Origin: Thermincola carboxydiphila
GTDB lineage: Bacteria > Bacillota > Thermincolia > Thermincolales > UBA2595
Assembly (NCBI GenBank): GCA_016841725.1
Contig: JAENYP010000005.1
Span: forward strand, 59,493-123,492
DNA length: 64,000 nt
Reading direction: 5' to 3'
Within the stretch, counting starts at the first letter, position 1. Each line of letters begins with the position of its first letter. This document shows positions 16,554 to 25,665 of the stretch, one piece after another. A program made the position numbers and the translations under genes. The notes beneath the pieces are model-generated. The model made no database searches. It was not told where the DNA came from and saw only the letters and a list, made by a program, of their open reading frames with translations.

Positions 16554-18197
16554 TTAATATATTATTTCTTCTCTGATATGATCCCTGGCGAATTCGCCGG
16601 GGTCAGGGTCAAAGTACTTCTCGCTGAATTCCCTGACAAACCGGTCTCCCTCAATGTACCCGGCATCCCAGGTCGCATCCATGACGAGCCATCTGCCGTC
16701 AATTTTTACCTCTGTCCAGCCGTGGCCGTTAGGGTTAATCCTGCCGTCTTCAATAGTCTTCCCCCCGACAAACCTGGCCTCAAGACCTGCTGCCCGGGCC
16801 AAGGCAATGCTGAGAAAGGTAAAGTCCTGACAGACGCCCTCTCTGGTCCTTAGGGTCTTTAGGGCACTGTCATCTGCCTCAAAATCAAGGTTGACCGATT
16901 TCTGCACATCATAAGAGATGTTCCCGGCGACCCAGTCATGAATAGCCTTTGCCTTCTCCCTAGCACTCACCTTGCCCTCTGTTAGCTGCCGGGACAGGCG
17001 GATAATATCCGGATGGTCACTCTCAATGCCCCTTCCCGGAGCCAGGTCTCTGATATCATCTGCCCCGGTGTTTGCGACCTGTAATTTGGCCACAAATGTA
17101 ATGTCATGGCTGCCATCCATACTGGGAAGCCCAATAGAAACCTCGTATTCCCCCGGACCGAATCTCAGCCAGATATTGCCTTTAAAGCGCCCTTCGGCCA
17201 CTCCGACCCAATCATGAGCGGTTTCCGCCCCGGGGCCTGTTTTTTTAGTTTCAATATATAATCCGGAATTTTCGGCCCTGTATTTCTCATAAAGCTCCGG
17301 CACAAAAGAACCTTCAAGAACCAGTTGGTTATCGGCGCTGATTCCCGGTCTGAGGAAATCATCAAGCAGCAGCCCGCGCCGGAAATAACCATGGTAGAAC
17401 TGAACAGGTGCAAACACTTTGGCTTCAGTGTTTTCCACATCATATCCGGCAACACCCAGGTAAAGGTTTTCCGACCCCTGCTTGGGAACCATCACCTCTA
17501 CCCTGTATTTTCCCGGCCCCATGGGGAGATAGACCGTATTCCTGAATTCCCCGCCCCGAATCCGGGCAAACTGGTCAAACTTTTCATTTTCTCCGGCCTT
17601 CTGGCTTCTAATCAGTATAGCTGTATTTTCTTCATAATCATTAATTTTCCCTGACAATTCAAATTTTCCAGAAACACTGCCGGAAGGCTCTGCGGTAAAC
17701 CTGAGCCCCTTCCTGAACATCACCTGGGAGTACTCGGGAAAACTGACCGTCTCAGAATTATTATTGTATACCACAAAAGCGGCCAGACTCTCAAACCACT
17801 CGGTATCGGCGCTGTCTGCAGCCAAAATACTGACTTCATATGTGCCTTTCCCGAAGGGCAGATATACCCTGCCGGAAAAAGCTGAACCCTCTACCCCGAC
17901 AAACTGCTTAGAGGTCCGGCCGTTTCCGGCCACACTCACCATTAAATAATTGACCTCCTCCGGTAATTCTACTGTCCCTTTGATTTCAAAAACAGAGTCC
18001 ACCGCAAAATTGCCCCTGCCGGGACTGGTGAGCTGAAAGCTTAAGCTGTCGGCTTTCCGGCTCCGGTCAATTTTCTGCTGCTGCCCACACCCGGCTGAAA
18101 GTGACAGCATAATCAACAGCATTACAGCCACAACCAGGCTCGCCGCTCCCGGAACCCGATATCCGATTTTCTTATCTGAGTTAATTTTAAATATCAC
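16554..18197 (-). CDS. Transglutaminase-like lipoprotein
   Basis: 547 residues. A signal peptide ends in a lipobox (LSLSAGC, Cys near 37), so it is anchored outside the membrane. Three beta-rich repeats of about 110 residues follow, each holding a G-x-Y-E/R-V-x-V-type strand (KGTYEVSIL, PGKYRVEVM, PGEYEVSIG). The C-terminal transglutaminase/protease-like core has the triad Cys in REGVCQDF, His in NPNGHGWTEV and Asp in VMDATWD. These enzymes act as peptidases or cross-linkers of surface proteins; the substrate is unknown. GTG 18197 follows GAGGGG. Confidence 0.85.
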   Translation of the reverse strand: MIFKINSDKKIGYRVPGAASLVVAVMLLIMLSLSAGCGQQQKIDRSRKADSLSFQLTSPGRGNFAVDSVFEIKGTVELPEEVNYLMVSVAGNGRTSKQFVGVEGSAFSGRVYLPFGKGTYEVSILAADSADTEWFESLAAFVVYNNNSETVSFPEYSQVMFRKGLRFTAEPSGSVSGKFELSGKINDYEENTAILIRSQKAGENEKFDQFARIRGGEFRNTVYLPMGPGKYRVEVMVPKQGSENLYLGVAGYDVENTEAKVFAPVQFYHGYFRRGLLLDDFLRPGISADNQLVLEGSFVPELYEKYRAENSGLYIETKKTGPGAETAHDWVGVAEGRFKGNIWLRFGPGEYEVSIGLPSMDGSHDITFVAKLQVANTGADDIRDLAPGRGIESDHPDIIRLSRQLTEGKVSAREKAKAIHDWVAGNISYDVQKSVNLDFEADDSALKTLRTREGVCQDFTFLSIALARAAGLEARFVGGKTIEDGRINPNGHGWTEVKIDGRWLVMDATWDAGYIEGDRFVREFSEKYFDPDPGEFARDHIREEIIY

Positions 18198-18288
18198 TTA
18201 AAAACCCCTCTTAGTAAAAAAAGGTTATCCCATATCCCCTGGTGAAATCCCATGGCGGAAATGCAATAACCTGTTTTGGGCAGTAAAA

Positions 18289-18365
18289 TGGTCGGGATGA
18301 CAGGATTTGAACCTGCGACCTCACGGTCCCGAACCGTGCGCTCTACCAAACTGAGCCACATCCCG
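18289..18365 (-). tRNA. tRNA-Pro (CGG)
   Basis: The minus strand folds as a full cloverleaf: acceptor CGGGATG/CATCCCG, D arm with AGTTTGGTAGA, anticodon arm CACGG-TTCGGGA-CCGTG giving anticodon CGG, T arm CAGGTTTGAATCCTG, discriminator A and an encoded CCA. Confidence 0.96.
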
Positions 18366-18576
18366 ACTGTCAGTATAAATGTCGCTGAAAACACCAAACT
18401 ATTTTCTTCTGACAATATACAATTATATATCCTGATAAGACATTTTGCAACCTCAAACATATAAATTCCAGATAATTTCAGAAGGAACCCCCTGCCTTTA
18501 TCCAGAATTAATAATCAACGCTTAATTGAACATGCCCAAACGATCCTGAGAAACCACAGCATAAAAGGAGTACCTG

Positions 18577-19842
18577 ATGAAATTCTTAAAACTTTTACCT
18601 CAAAAAGACTACATACTTATCCCAGACACGATATGGGACGGTTTCTCTGCCGAACCCGTCCGGGGCCTGGCTGTGCATATCAGCCGTGGTATTATCACCG
18701 GGCTGACTCCTGTGGCAGAATTTATGGGCGCCGGGACAGATACCGGTATAGATACAGAACCCGGCGGCTTTACCGGGGAAGTGATACCTCTTCCGGGTAT
18801 AACTCTCATGCCCGGCCTGATTGACTGTCATGTCCATTTTTCCATGAATAGTGAAAACCTTTTTCAGGCCATTGATGACTGGGCGAATGACCCTGCAGGA
18901 GTTAACGCCAAATGCAGGCAGTATGCCCTCGCCTACCTTGAAAACGGTGTACTTTCGGTAAGAGACGGAAGTGACAGGATGAATATCGGGCTCAGGGTAC
19001 GCAATGCCATCATGGAAGGGCAATATCCCGGGCCTGTGGTCACAGCCACCGGAAGGGCAATATACCGCAAAGGCTGCTATGGAAATTTCCTGGGCCCCGG
19101 TGTGGCTTCGGTTGAGGAGGCTCTGACCCAAATTGACAGCTTTGCCGGGGAAGGCATCGACCAGCTGAAGGTTGTGGTATCAGGACTGGTCAGTTTTAAG
19201 GAATTTGGGTCCATCGGCGCCCAGCAGTTCACTGTGACAGAACTGTCGGCTATTGTTAACCGGGCCCATTCCCTGGGGCTCAGGGTCATGGCCCATGTAA
19301 GCTCTGCTATCGCTGTGGAAACAGCGGTCAAGGCCGGAGTCGATTCCATAGAACACGGCTACTTTCTGGAAACCCGCCAGCTCAAGTTGATGGCCCAACA
19401 AAAAACCGCCTGGATACCAACACTGGCCCCTCTCGGGAACCTGGCAGCAGGCGGCATTGTTCCATATGATGGCGCTGACCTCAGTGTTATCAGCAAAAGT
19501 GTCGCCATACAGCTGGCCCGGGTCAGGGAAGCCCACGCAATGGGCGTAACTATCGGGGTAGGAACAGACGCCGGAGCCAACCATGTCCCTCACGGGTCTT
19601 CCTATTATGATGAATTGCACTATTACTCCGTGGCAGGATTAGACAACTATGCCATTCTTTCCATGGCCACCCGTATCTCAGCACAAATCCTCGGCCGGGA
19701 CAATATTTCAGGTATTATTGCACCAGGCAGCAAACCATACCTGATCGGGGTCAGCGGAAATCCAATGAAATCACTGGAAGTCCTGAAAAAACCGGCGCTT
19801 GCAGTCCTGCCTGTTTCAGGCCTTTCTCCGTTCACTCCGTGA
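18577..19842 (+). CDS. Metal-dependent amidohydrolase (imidazolonepropionase-like)
   Basis: 421 residues. The TIM-barrel metal site is visible: PGLIDCHVHFSMN (near 85), MAHVSS (near 240), DSIEHGYFL (near 262) and GTDAGANHVPHG (near 328). A beta-sandwich strand region at both ends fits the family. This subgroup includes prolidases and imidazolonepropionase-like hydrolases; the substrate is not predictable. ATG 18577 follows AAAGGAG by six bases. The gene converges with the signalling protein at 19816 and overlaps it by 27 bases at the 3' end. Confidence 0.88.
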   Translation: MKFLKLLPQKDYILIPDTIWDGFSAEPVRGLAVHISRGIITGLTPVAEFMGAGTDTGIDTEPGGFTGEVIPLPGITLMPGLIDCHVHFSMNSENLFQAIDDWANDPAGVNAKCRQYALAYLENGVLSVRDGSDRMNIGLRVRNAIMEGQYPGPVVTATGRAIYRKGCYGNFLGPGVASVEEALTQIDSFAGEGIDQLKVVVSGLVSFKEFGSIGAQQFTVTELSAIVNRAHSLGLRVMAHVSSAIAVETAVKAGVDSIEHGYFLETRQLKLMAQQKTAWIPTLAPLGNLAAGGIVPYDGADLSVISKSVAIQLARVREAHAMGVTIGVGTDAGANHVPHGSSYYDELHYYSVAGLDNYAILSMATRISAQILGRDNISGIIAPGSKPYLIGVSGNPMKSLEVLKKPALAVLPVSGLSPFTP

Positions 19843-22794
19843 TGGCTCAAGCATTTCCCTCGTAACCCAGTTAACAAAAACATCCACAATCTCCGGGTCA
19901 TACTGGGTTCCCTTCTTATTAACCAGTTCCCCTACCGCCCATTCCACCGGCTGGGCCTTCCGGTACGGCCGGTTAGAGGTCATAGCATCAAACCCGTCAA
20001 CAACTGTCAGGATACGGGCGCTTATGGGAATATCCTCACCCTTTAATCCATCCGGGTATCCCGATCCGTTATACCACTCGTGATGGTGGTATACGATGGG
20101 GATAATTTTTCGCAGTTCCGTGATTGGTGCCAACAGGTTGGCCCCAACAACAGGATGAAGCTTTAATGACGCAAATTCATCCTCTGTCAGGGGACCCTTT
20201 TTATTTACAATCTCCGAGTGCACGTGGATTTTGCCGATATCGTGGAGGTAACCCGTCAGCCTGAGATGGTACTTTTGAATATCGGTCATCCCCAGTTCTC
20301 CGGCCAGTTTCACAGCATAGCTGGCTACCTGGCGGGAGTGCTCCCAGGTATACCGGTCTCTGGAATCCAGCATTTGTATAAGCACCTTGATGGTATCAAA
20401 AAATGCCTTTTCAGATGCAGTAAATTCTTTTTCCAGTTCGGTAAAGTCCGAAAGGTACTTCTGTGACTTGTTTTTAACCTGGCGTTTTACCCTGTACATG
20501 GCCTGATCAGCGCTGTCGATAAGGGTTCTGGCAGTTAAGGCATCATCCGGGAAGGTAGCTATACCTATAGATGCAGTAATCCCAAAAACCTTGTCCTCCT
20601 CAGGATCGGTAAATGTCATTTGAGATATCTCACAGCGGATCCGTTCCGCAATCTGAAAAGCCCGTTCCTTTGATGTGCCGGTAAGAATTACAACGAACTC
20701 GTCCCCCCCGTACCTGGCTATGATATCATCATTGCGCACATTATGCCTGAGAACATCAGCGGTTTCCTTCAAAATGATGTCACCTACGGTATGACCGTAT
20801 TTATCGTTACAGTATTTGAAGTCATTCAGGTCAATCATAATCAGGGAAAGGTTGGCTTTTTTCTTTACCGCCTTTAGGAGCTGCCGTGACAGGTTTTTCA
20901 AGAAATAGTTATGGTCATACAGACCGGTCAGCCCATCTGTGCATGCCAGGAGTCTGGTTCGCTGAAACAACCGGGCATTTACTACAGCAGGTCCTATTTG
21001 GCTGGACAGTGTCTGCAGAAATTGCATTTTATCTTCATTAAAAAAATTTGCCTGCCGGCTGTAGGCGCTGATAACTCCAACAATTTCTGACCCCACAATT
21101 ACCGGGGAACAGATAATTGATTTTGTTCCTGTAAATTTGTTAAGTTCCTTGGAAAAATACCCGGCAAAATTCTCTTCTGCAAATTCGGAATCCCTATCGG
21201 TATCCTTGATAATTACCGGTTCTCCTTTACTGGCAACAAAATATTCGATAGTTTTTTTCCAGTTGATTCCTCTTGGTGGCCTTTTATTGTCATAAAAACC
21301 CATTATCGGAAAACTGTCCTTTTTTTTGTCATATACAAAAACAGCGCAGCCGTCTACCTGAAAGAAACTGCCTACCGTTTGCACAACCTGGTTAATGATA
21401 AACTTCAGATTCAGGGAAGAATTGAGCAGGTTACTCAATTGGTGAACTGCGGCCAGTTCTTCATAAAGAACCTGATTCCTTTTCGCTGTAAGAGATAATT
21501 CTTCATAGAGTATTTTATTTTTAAAGGCTACCGAAGAGGCGCTGTTCAGTTCATCAGCGATCATCAATCCCGTAACTGAATAATCATAATACCGGGAAAC
21601 CCCTTCATCATTTACCCCTACCTCGCCATACCCTATAAAACCCGCATAATCAATGAACAGGTTGTTTTTCCTTAAGGCATTAACTGAATCCCGCACTTCT
21701 TTTTTCATCCCATCCATAGAAAATACATGCAGCCGGTATACAGATGAGAAAACCAAAAAAGCCAACGGCTTGTTGATCTTAGCCCGTGACATGGTCTTAG
21801 CCACAAGTTCCGCGGCAGAACCTTCCAGTTCTTCACTGCCCACCTTCATTACAGTAACAGTCATATTGGTATATGGTTTTTTCAGGCACCGGATTCCATG
21901 GTCAGGGGTTATTTCCTGGCCCATCAATATGGAGTAATTCCCAAAATCATCACAGATCCCCATAGGATTATGTATGAAATATTTAAGCGGATCTTTCCTC
22001 AAGTCTTCTATTTTGACATTAATAAGTTTGGCATAATAATCGGCAGCGGGTTTATCATTGAATTCCATGATGTCATAGTCATTAACTTTTGTTATTGATG
22101 CCTGCAGTATTGTGGGGCGGTGATTGATAAAAGTAGCTGTACCGAACTTCAGGTGGGTTTCCACAACGGCCAGTATGAAACAATCAGAAATTGCCTCTCC
22201 GTTATAGAACTGGGAAGTCTTTTCCCATCTCAAACCATCTCCGGTACATGCGCCGACTATCGGGAAAGCATTGAGGGACCGTTTTCGGAGCATGTCAACT
22301 ACTTCAGCAGAGTACGATTTTTGGTGCAGCGGAACTCCGGGCAGGAACACCATGGCAAAGGTTTTTCTGGCATAATTTAGTTCAAGTTCATTTGTTGAGT
22401 CTTTTGACTGGTATTCACCAAAGTAATCCCCGCTTCCCGAAGTGTTTATGGCTTCCTCAACCGCTCTCCGGTAGTTAAGGCTCAGGTCACGTCCCACACC
22501 GATACTTACGGAAAGGTATGGAGAAGCCATGACAGAAACAGCCACGCTCCCCACATGAAAACCGCGGCATACTTCTCCCGCAGAGGTGCCTCCCACGAGG
22601 GGTGTTTCTCCGGTAACTTCGCGCACACCCTGCAGCACCTGCTGCAAGTCATAGTCACCCGAACAGGAAACCATTACCATTTTGGGTTTGTATTTTGTTA
22701 TCTTCCTGCAGGCTATCTCTGCCGCTGTCTTACCGGCAGCAAACCCTTTTCCGGCAGCGCTGTAACCTGTTCCGAATTCCAGATAATTCCCCAT
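19816..22794 (-). CDS. FIST-GAF-GGDEF-HD-GYP c-di-GMP signalling protein
   Basis: About 992 residues. Residues 25-370 form FIST_N/FIST_C ligand-binding domains (VGGTSAGEVCRGF, VFSSVYRLH). A short coiled region leads to a GAF domain (about 455-615). A diguanylate cyclase domain follows with the intact active site RYGGDEFVVIL (near 695). The HD-GYP phosphodiesterase has LHDIGKIHVHSEI (near 849), HHHEWYNGSGYPDGL and DGFDAMTSNRPYR. It can therefore in principle make and degrade c-di-GMP in response to small ligands. No membrane segment is present. ATG 22794 (AGGTGAT upstream) was preferred over 22809. Confidence 0.93.
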   Translation of the reverse strand: MGNYLEFGTGYSAAGKGFAAGKTAAEIACRKITKYKPKMVMVSCSGDYDLQQVLQGVREVTGETPLVGGTSAGEVCRGFHVGSVAVSVMASPYLSVSIGVGRDLSLNYRRAVEEAINTSGSGDYFGEYQSKDSTNELELNYARKTFAMVFLPGVPLHQKSYSAEVVDMLRKRSLNAFPIVGACTGDGLRWEKTSQFYNGEAISDCFILAVVETHLKFGTATFINHRPTILQASITKVNDYDIMEFNDKPAADYYAKLINVKIEDLRKDPLKYFIHNPMGICDDFGNYSILMGQEITPDHGIRCLKKPYTNMTVTVMKVGSEELEGSAAELVAKTMSRAKINKPLAFLVFSSVYRLHVFSMDGMKKEVRDSVNALRKNNLFIDYAGFIGYGEVGVNDEGVSRYYDYSVTGLMIADELNSASSVAFKNKILYEELSLTAKRNQVLYEELAAVHQLSNLLNSSLNLKFIINQVVQTVGSFFQVDGCAVFVYDKKKDSFPIMGFYDNKRPPRGINWKKTIEYFVASKGEPVIIKDTDRDSEFAEENFAGYFSKELNKFTGTKSIICSPVIVGSEIVGVISAYSRQANFFNEDKMQFLQTLSSQIGPAVVNARLFQRTRLLACTDGLTGLYDHNYFLKNLSRQLLKAVKKKANLSLIMIDLNDFKYCNDKYGHTVGDIILKETADVLRHNVRNDDIIARYGGDEFVVILTGTSKERAFQIAERIRCEISQMTFTDPEEDKVFGITASIGIATFPDDALTARTLIDSADQAMYRVKRQVKNKSQKYLSDFTELEKEFTASEKAFFDTIKVLIQMLDSRDRYTWEHSRQVASYAVKLAGELGMTDIQKYHLRLTGYLHDIGKIHVHSEIVNKKGPLTEDEFASLKLHPVVGANLLAPITELRKIIPIVYHHHEWYNGSGYPDGLKGEDIPISARILTVVDGFDAMTSNRPYRKAQPVEWAVGELVNKKGTQYDPEIVDVFVNWVTREMLEPSRSERRKA

Positions 22795-22925
22795 ATCATC
22801 ACCTGTCATATTTCGTCAAGTTAATTCCATTATATACATTTTTCTACCTGACAGGCACTTTTCCCTGCACTTTCCATTAAAGAAATTTCATGTTATTAAT
22901 GAAAATTTATTGATTACGATAATCA

Positions 22926-23402
22926 TTAGCCCCTCATTTCATCCATGGAATCGCGCAGTTCTACCAGGTGCATCTTCTCCTGTTCCAGAATTTCGCTTAA
23001 GATTTCCCTTACTTTTTCTGATTCAGTAGAATTATATAATTCCTGGTAGAACAGAATTGCGTCCTTTTCGGCCTGAATACCAAAGGCAAGCGCATCGACG
23101 GGACTTTTAATATTATCATTAGTGATTTCCGAATGCTTGGGGAAAATGTCACCGGCATCTGCCGGCAGCCGAAAATAGCCTTCTCTATCTGTTTTTAGAG
23201 GTGCAGCGGCTTCCGGCAAACTAAGAATTTTTTTAAAAATCCCGGTATGTTCCTTCTCCTCTTCTGCCAGCCTCATGAACATGTTCTTTATGGAAATGTC
23301 CCGGAACTGCTCTGCTGCCCATCTGTAAAAAAGCATCCCCTTTTCTTCCATGGTGATGGCCATCTGTGTAATCTCTCCCACAGTCAGAGTGTGAACTCCC
23401 AT
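22926..23402 (-). CDS. Rubrerythrin-like ferritin-fold protein
   Basis: 158 residues. Two E-x-x-H carboxylate/histidine motifs typical of di-iron four-helix bundles are present: EEKG ... EEEKEHTGIFKK in the first half and QAEKDAILFY ... EQEKMHLVEL in the second. No C-terminal rubredoxin domain. Such proteins scavenge peroxide or sense metal in anaerobes. ATG 23402 follows GGGGG by seven bases. Confidence 0.88.
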   Translation of the reverse strand: MGVHTLTVGEITQMAITMEEKGMLFYRWAAEQFRDISIKNMFMRLAEEEKEHTGIFKKILSLPEAAAPLKTDREGYFRLPADAGDIFPKHSEITNDNIKSPVDALAFGIQAEKDAILFYQELYNSTESEKVREILSEILEQEKMHLVELRDSMDEMRG

Positions 23403-23442
23403 GAAAATACCCCCTTTTCCCTCATATTATTCTGCTTGAGGG

Positions 23443-23512
23443 GTTTTTTATTCAGGAGGTCTTTTATTCAGGAGGTCTTTTATTCAGGCGCTTTTTTATT
23501 CAGGAGGTTTTT
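23443..23512 (+). repeat. Tandem repeat TTTTATTCAGGAGGTC (about four units)
   Basis: Units of 16-18 bases repeat four times; three carry ATTCAGGAGG, a perfect Shine-Dalgarno core. The array lies upstream of the gene starting at 23600 and within the divergent intergenic region. The real ribosome site of that gene (AGAAGGAGG at 23582) is separate. Confidence 0.8.
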
Positions 23513-23599
23513 CTTCCGGTTTATTTCTTGAAATCCTGCAAAGAATATAAGAGACTCCCGGAATACTATTTCTCATATATCAGAAGGAGGGGATATCAA

Positions 23600-24031
23600 T
23601 TGGAAGATCAAAAAAATGATAACCTGGTGACCCTGTGGGAAAATATGGGCGCCGAAACAGGCGGTTTTCTGGGGAGGCTGATAGGCTATGCCGCCCAGAG
23701 TACCTTGCAAATGTATGAACAGACAGTAAATAATCCGCTGCAGCAGATGAATAACTCCTACAGCGGATCAACAGGCGAGCCGGCGGGAGGGCCAACAGGT
23801 GAACCTGACGAGCCTCCTGATATCAGGCAGCAGACCTGGAACGAAATGGGAAGGGAGTTCGGGGAGTCACTGGGCAACTCCATTGGCATGTCCATGGACC
23901 TGCTGATAAAAAATCTGAAAAGCTCGGCAGCCATGATGCCCGGGTTTAATCAAAATATCCCGGGGCATAACCCGGAGCATAACCCGGAAAATAACCCGGG
24001 AAATAATCAGGATAATAACCCGGGGACATAA
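23600..24031 (+). CDS. Hypothetical protein with glycine-zipper segments and Asn/Pro tail
   Basis: 143 residues from TTG 23600, chosen because AGAAGGAGG lies nine bases before; the upstream ATG at 23528 has no site. Two similar segments, NMGAETGGFLGRLIGYAAQ (near 14) and MGREFGESLGNSIGMSMDL (near 84), have small residues every four positions, suggesting helix packing or membrane association. The tail repeats N-P-E/G-x-N units (NPEHNPENNPGNN). I do not recognise a family. It converges on another low-complexity gene 23 bases downstream. Confidence 0.6.
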   Translation: MEDQKNDNLVTLWENMGAETGGFLGRLIGYAAQSTLQMYEQTVNNPLQQMNNSYSGSTGEPAGGPTGEPDEPPDIRQQTWNEMGREFGESLGNSIGMSMDLLIKNLKSSAAMMPGFNQNIPGHNPEHNPENNPGNNQDNNPGT

Positions 24032-24054
24032 ACCCGGGGAGAACGGCAATAACG

Positions 24055-24450
24055 CTATTCACAGCCCGGCTGCCCCTCATTGCCAGCCTGCTGCCCGCTG
24101 CCTGGCTGCTGCCCATGCTGCCCATGCTGCCCATGCTGCCCATGCTGCCCATGCTGCCCATGCTGCCCGCTGCCTGTTTGCTGCCCGGGTTTTTGCTGCT
24201 GTCCCGGCATCATCACCGGCATCATCATTGGAACCGGCATCATCCCGGGCGGCATCATTACCGGCGGCGTCATCATCGGCGGCATCACTACGGGTGGCAT
24301 CATTACCGGCGGCGTAGGAACCATCATTGGCGGCATCGGGGCAGCCATTGGCGGCATGGGAAAAGGCATGCCCATACCCATACCTTGTCCGGTTTTACCC
24401 CCTGCGGCAGCTTCGTTCTGTAAATGTTTATCATTCTTTCCCTGGTTCAC
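24055..24450 (-). CDS. Met/Pro-rich protein with GQH tandem repeats
   Basis: About 131 residues from GTG 24450 (AAGGTGG eight bases before). A charged head (NQGKNDKHLQNEAAAGG) leads to about 55 residues almost entirely of M, P, V and T with PPMM/PPVM units, then QQQKPGQQ and six GQH triplets encoded by exact 9-base repeats (about 24110-24165). It ends in GCE. Methionine and histidine density could bind copper or other soft metals, or it may be a spore/coat protein; neither is shown. Convergent with the gene at 23600. Confidence 0.5.
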   Translation of the reverse strand: MNQGKNDKHLQNEAAAGGKTGQGMGMGMPFPMPPMAAPMPPMMVPTPPVMMPPVVMPPMMTPPVMMPPGMMPVPMMMPVMMPGQQQKPGQQTGSGQHGQHGQHGQHGQHGQHGQQPGSGQQAGNEGQPGCE

Positions 24451-24564
24451 CTTAACACCCACCTTCATTTTATATTGAATCCGGTCAGTGTTAGGTGTTG
24501 CCAGATAGACTTGATAATATACAAGGCTTAAGATATTTCAGCAGCATCATTTACACCGGCATTT

Positions 24565-24706
24565 ATCATTGGTTGATTTTGCTAAATTCAAACTTTGGGC
24601 CATGCCTCTCATATTTAGGTCCTCAATAGCAACAACATCATAGGCATTGACTATCTGCCTTAACGATTGATGCAATTGTTTCCGAAGAAACTTTTCAGCC
24701 TGTTTT
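24565..24706 (-). pseudogene. IS605-family TnpB remnant
   Basis: About 45 codons on the minus strand read QLHQSLRQIVNAYDVVAIED then LNMRGMAQSLNLAKSTND. This closely matches the middle of TnpB at 52090-52200 (ANAYDGVAIENLNMRGMAQ). The nucleotide match is also strong (CATGCCTCTCATATTTAGGT in both). No start, zinc finger or ends remain. It marks an old insertion at the edge of the MntA/HepT-Wadjet island. Confidence 0.85.
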
Positions 24707-24728
24707 AGAGCAGCATAAATCCATCAAC

Positions 24729-25145
24729 CTAGAATAATTTCTTTGAAACTGCCCTAACAAACAGTGAAAAATCACCCAGGTGTTTTTGTAGGATTTTATG
24801 TATTTCGTCATTATCAACTTCGTGGTACAGATGTACCACCCTGTTGCGAAATTTTATCATCTGAGCGAAAAGTTCCAGCTCATTAGAATCAAAATAACCA
24901 TGTTTCTTCAAAGTCTGCAATGCCTCAAAACTTGTCCCGGGAGTCGGCCACCTGTTACGGGCAATGATATGGTTGGCTATGTCAATCATGGCCTCAATAG
25001 CAACCTGTAACAAGTGTTTTGCAGCTTCAATATTCCGAAAATCATCAGATAATTCCTGTACTGATAATTCTTTCAGCTGTTCCAGCTTGGCCTTGTTTTC
25101 CTCTATATATTGAATTTTGCGCCGCATTTTTTCTTTATCTACCAT
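24729..25145 (-). CDS. hepT: HepT-like ribonuclease toxin (DUF86)
   Basis: 138 residues from ATG 25145 (GGAGG nine bases before). All-helical HepT/DUF86 protein with the catalytic R-x4-6-H type motif in KFRNRVVHLYHEV near 105, and AIEAMIDIANHIIA typical of the family. HepT cleaves RNA or tRNA ends and is silenced by oligo-AMPylation of the tyrosine of the R-N-x-x-x-H-x-Y motif by MntA; here R-N-R-V-V-H-L-Y is intact. It overlaps the mntA gene by 11 bases. Confidence 0.88.
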   Translation of the reverse strand: MVDKEKMRRKIQYIEENKAKLEQLKELSVQELSDDFRNIEAAKHLLQVAIEAMIDIANHIIARNRWPTPGTSFEALQTLKKHGYFDSNELELFAQMIKFRNRVVHLYHEVDNDEIHKILQKHLGDFSLFVRAVSKKLF

Positions 25146-25566
25146 CGAAATATGCCTCCTTAAGGGCCTCATCATATTCCCGGTAAAAATGGTTCAAGTC
25201 AATCGAATAATCTTGATATAGCCCCATGACACTCTCTATGTAGTCACATGTGGCAATAAAGTCCTTTTCGTACACAATTCTACCCTCTGAAACAGCCCTG
25301 AACTGAATATTAAGAGGCGCTTTGTTTAGGTTCACCATATCTGTGCGGTCTGTCCCCAGGACATCCTCAATTTTGCACTGGATTTTCATTTCATCCATTA
25401 ACCCGATTTTCCGGTCAAAATACACCGCAAAATCAATATCACTCAAATTTGTCTGGTATTCCGTTCCATAAGACCCAAACAGGAAAACAGCCATCACTTC
25501 CGGCATATGGGCAAACAATTCAGGCAGCTTTGCCAGCTGTTCATCTAATTTAAGAAGTTCGGCCAC
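25135..25566 (-). CDS. mntA: MntA-like minimal nucleotidyltransferase antitoxin
   Basis: 143 residues. The nucleotidyltransferase motif FLFGSYGTEYQTNLSDIDFA (near 28-47) has G-S-Y-G and D-x-D, as in MntA antitoxins that AMPylate HepT. GTG 25566 follows GGAGG. The first gene of a two-gene toxin-antitoxin operon just downstream of jetD. Confidence 0.9.
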   Translation of the reverse strand: MAELLKLDEQLAKLPELFAHMPEVMAVFLFGSYGTEYQTNLSDIDFAVYFDRKIGLMDEMKIQCKIEDVLGTDRTDMVNLNKAPLNIQFRAVSEGRIVYEKDFIATCDYIESVMGLYQDYSIDLNHFYREYDEALKEAYFDGR

Positions 25567-25665
25567 AGGCTTCCGCCTCCTCTCAACTCACCACCATTCT
25601 ACCAGGAAGGCGTAAATCAGTCAATGACTGGAATTTGTCGCTTTCACTTCCCGATATGCGCCTTA

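Noticed and set aside
18194-18460. 88-codon frame on the minus strand
   Set aside because: It covers the whole tRNA-Pro gene; the peptide is translated tRNA.
24100-24180. Possible CRISPR-like array of 9-base repeats
   Set aside because: Units are contiguous, in frame and encode GQH; there are no spacers.
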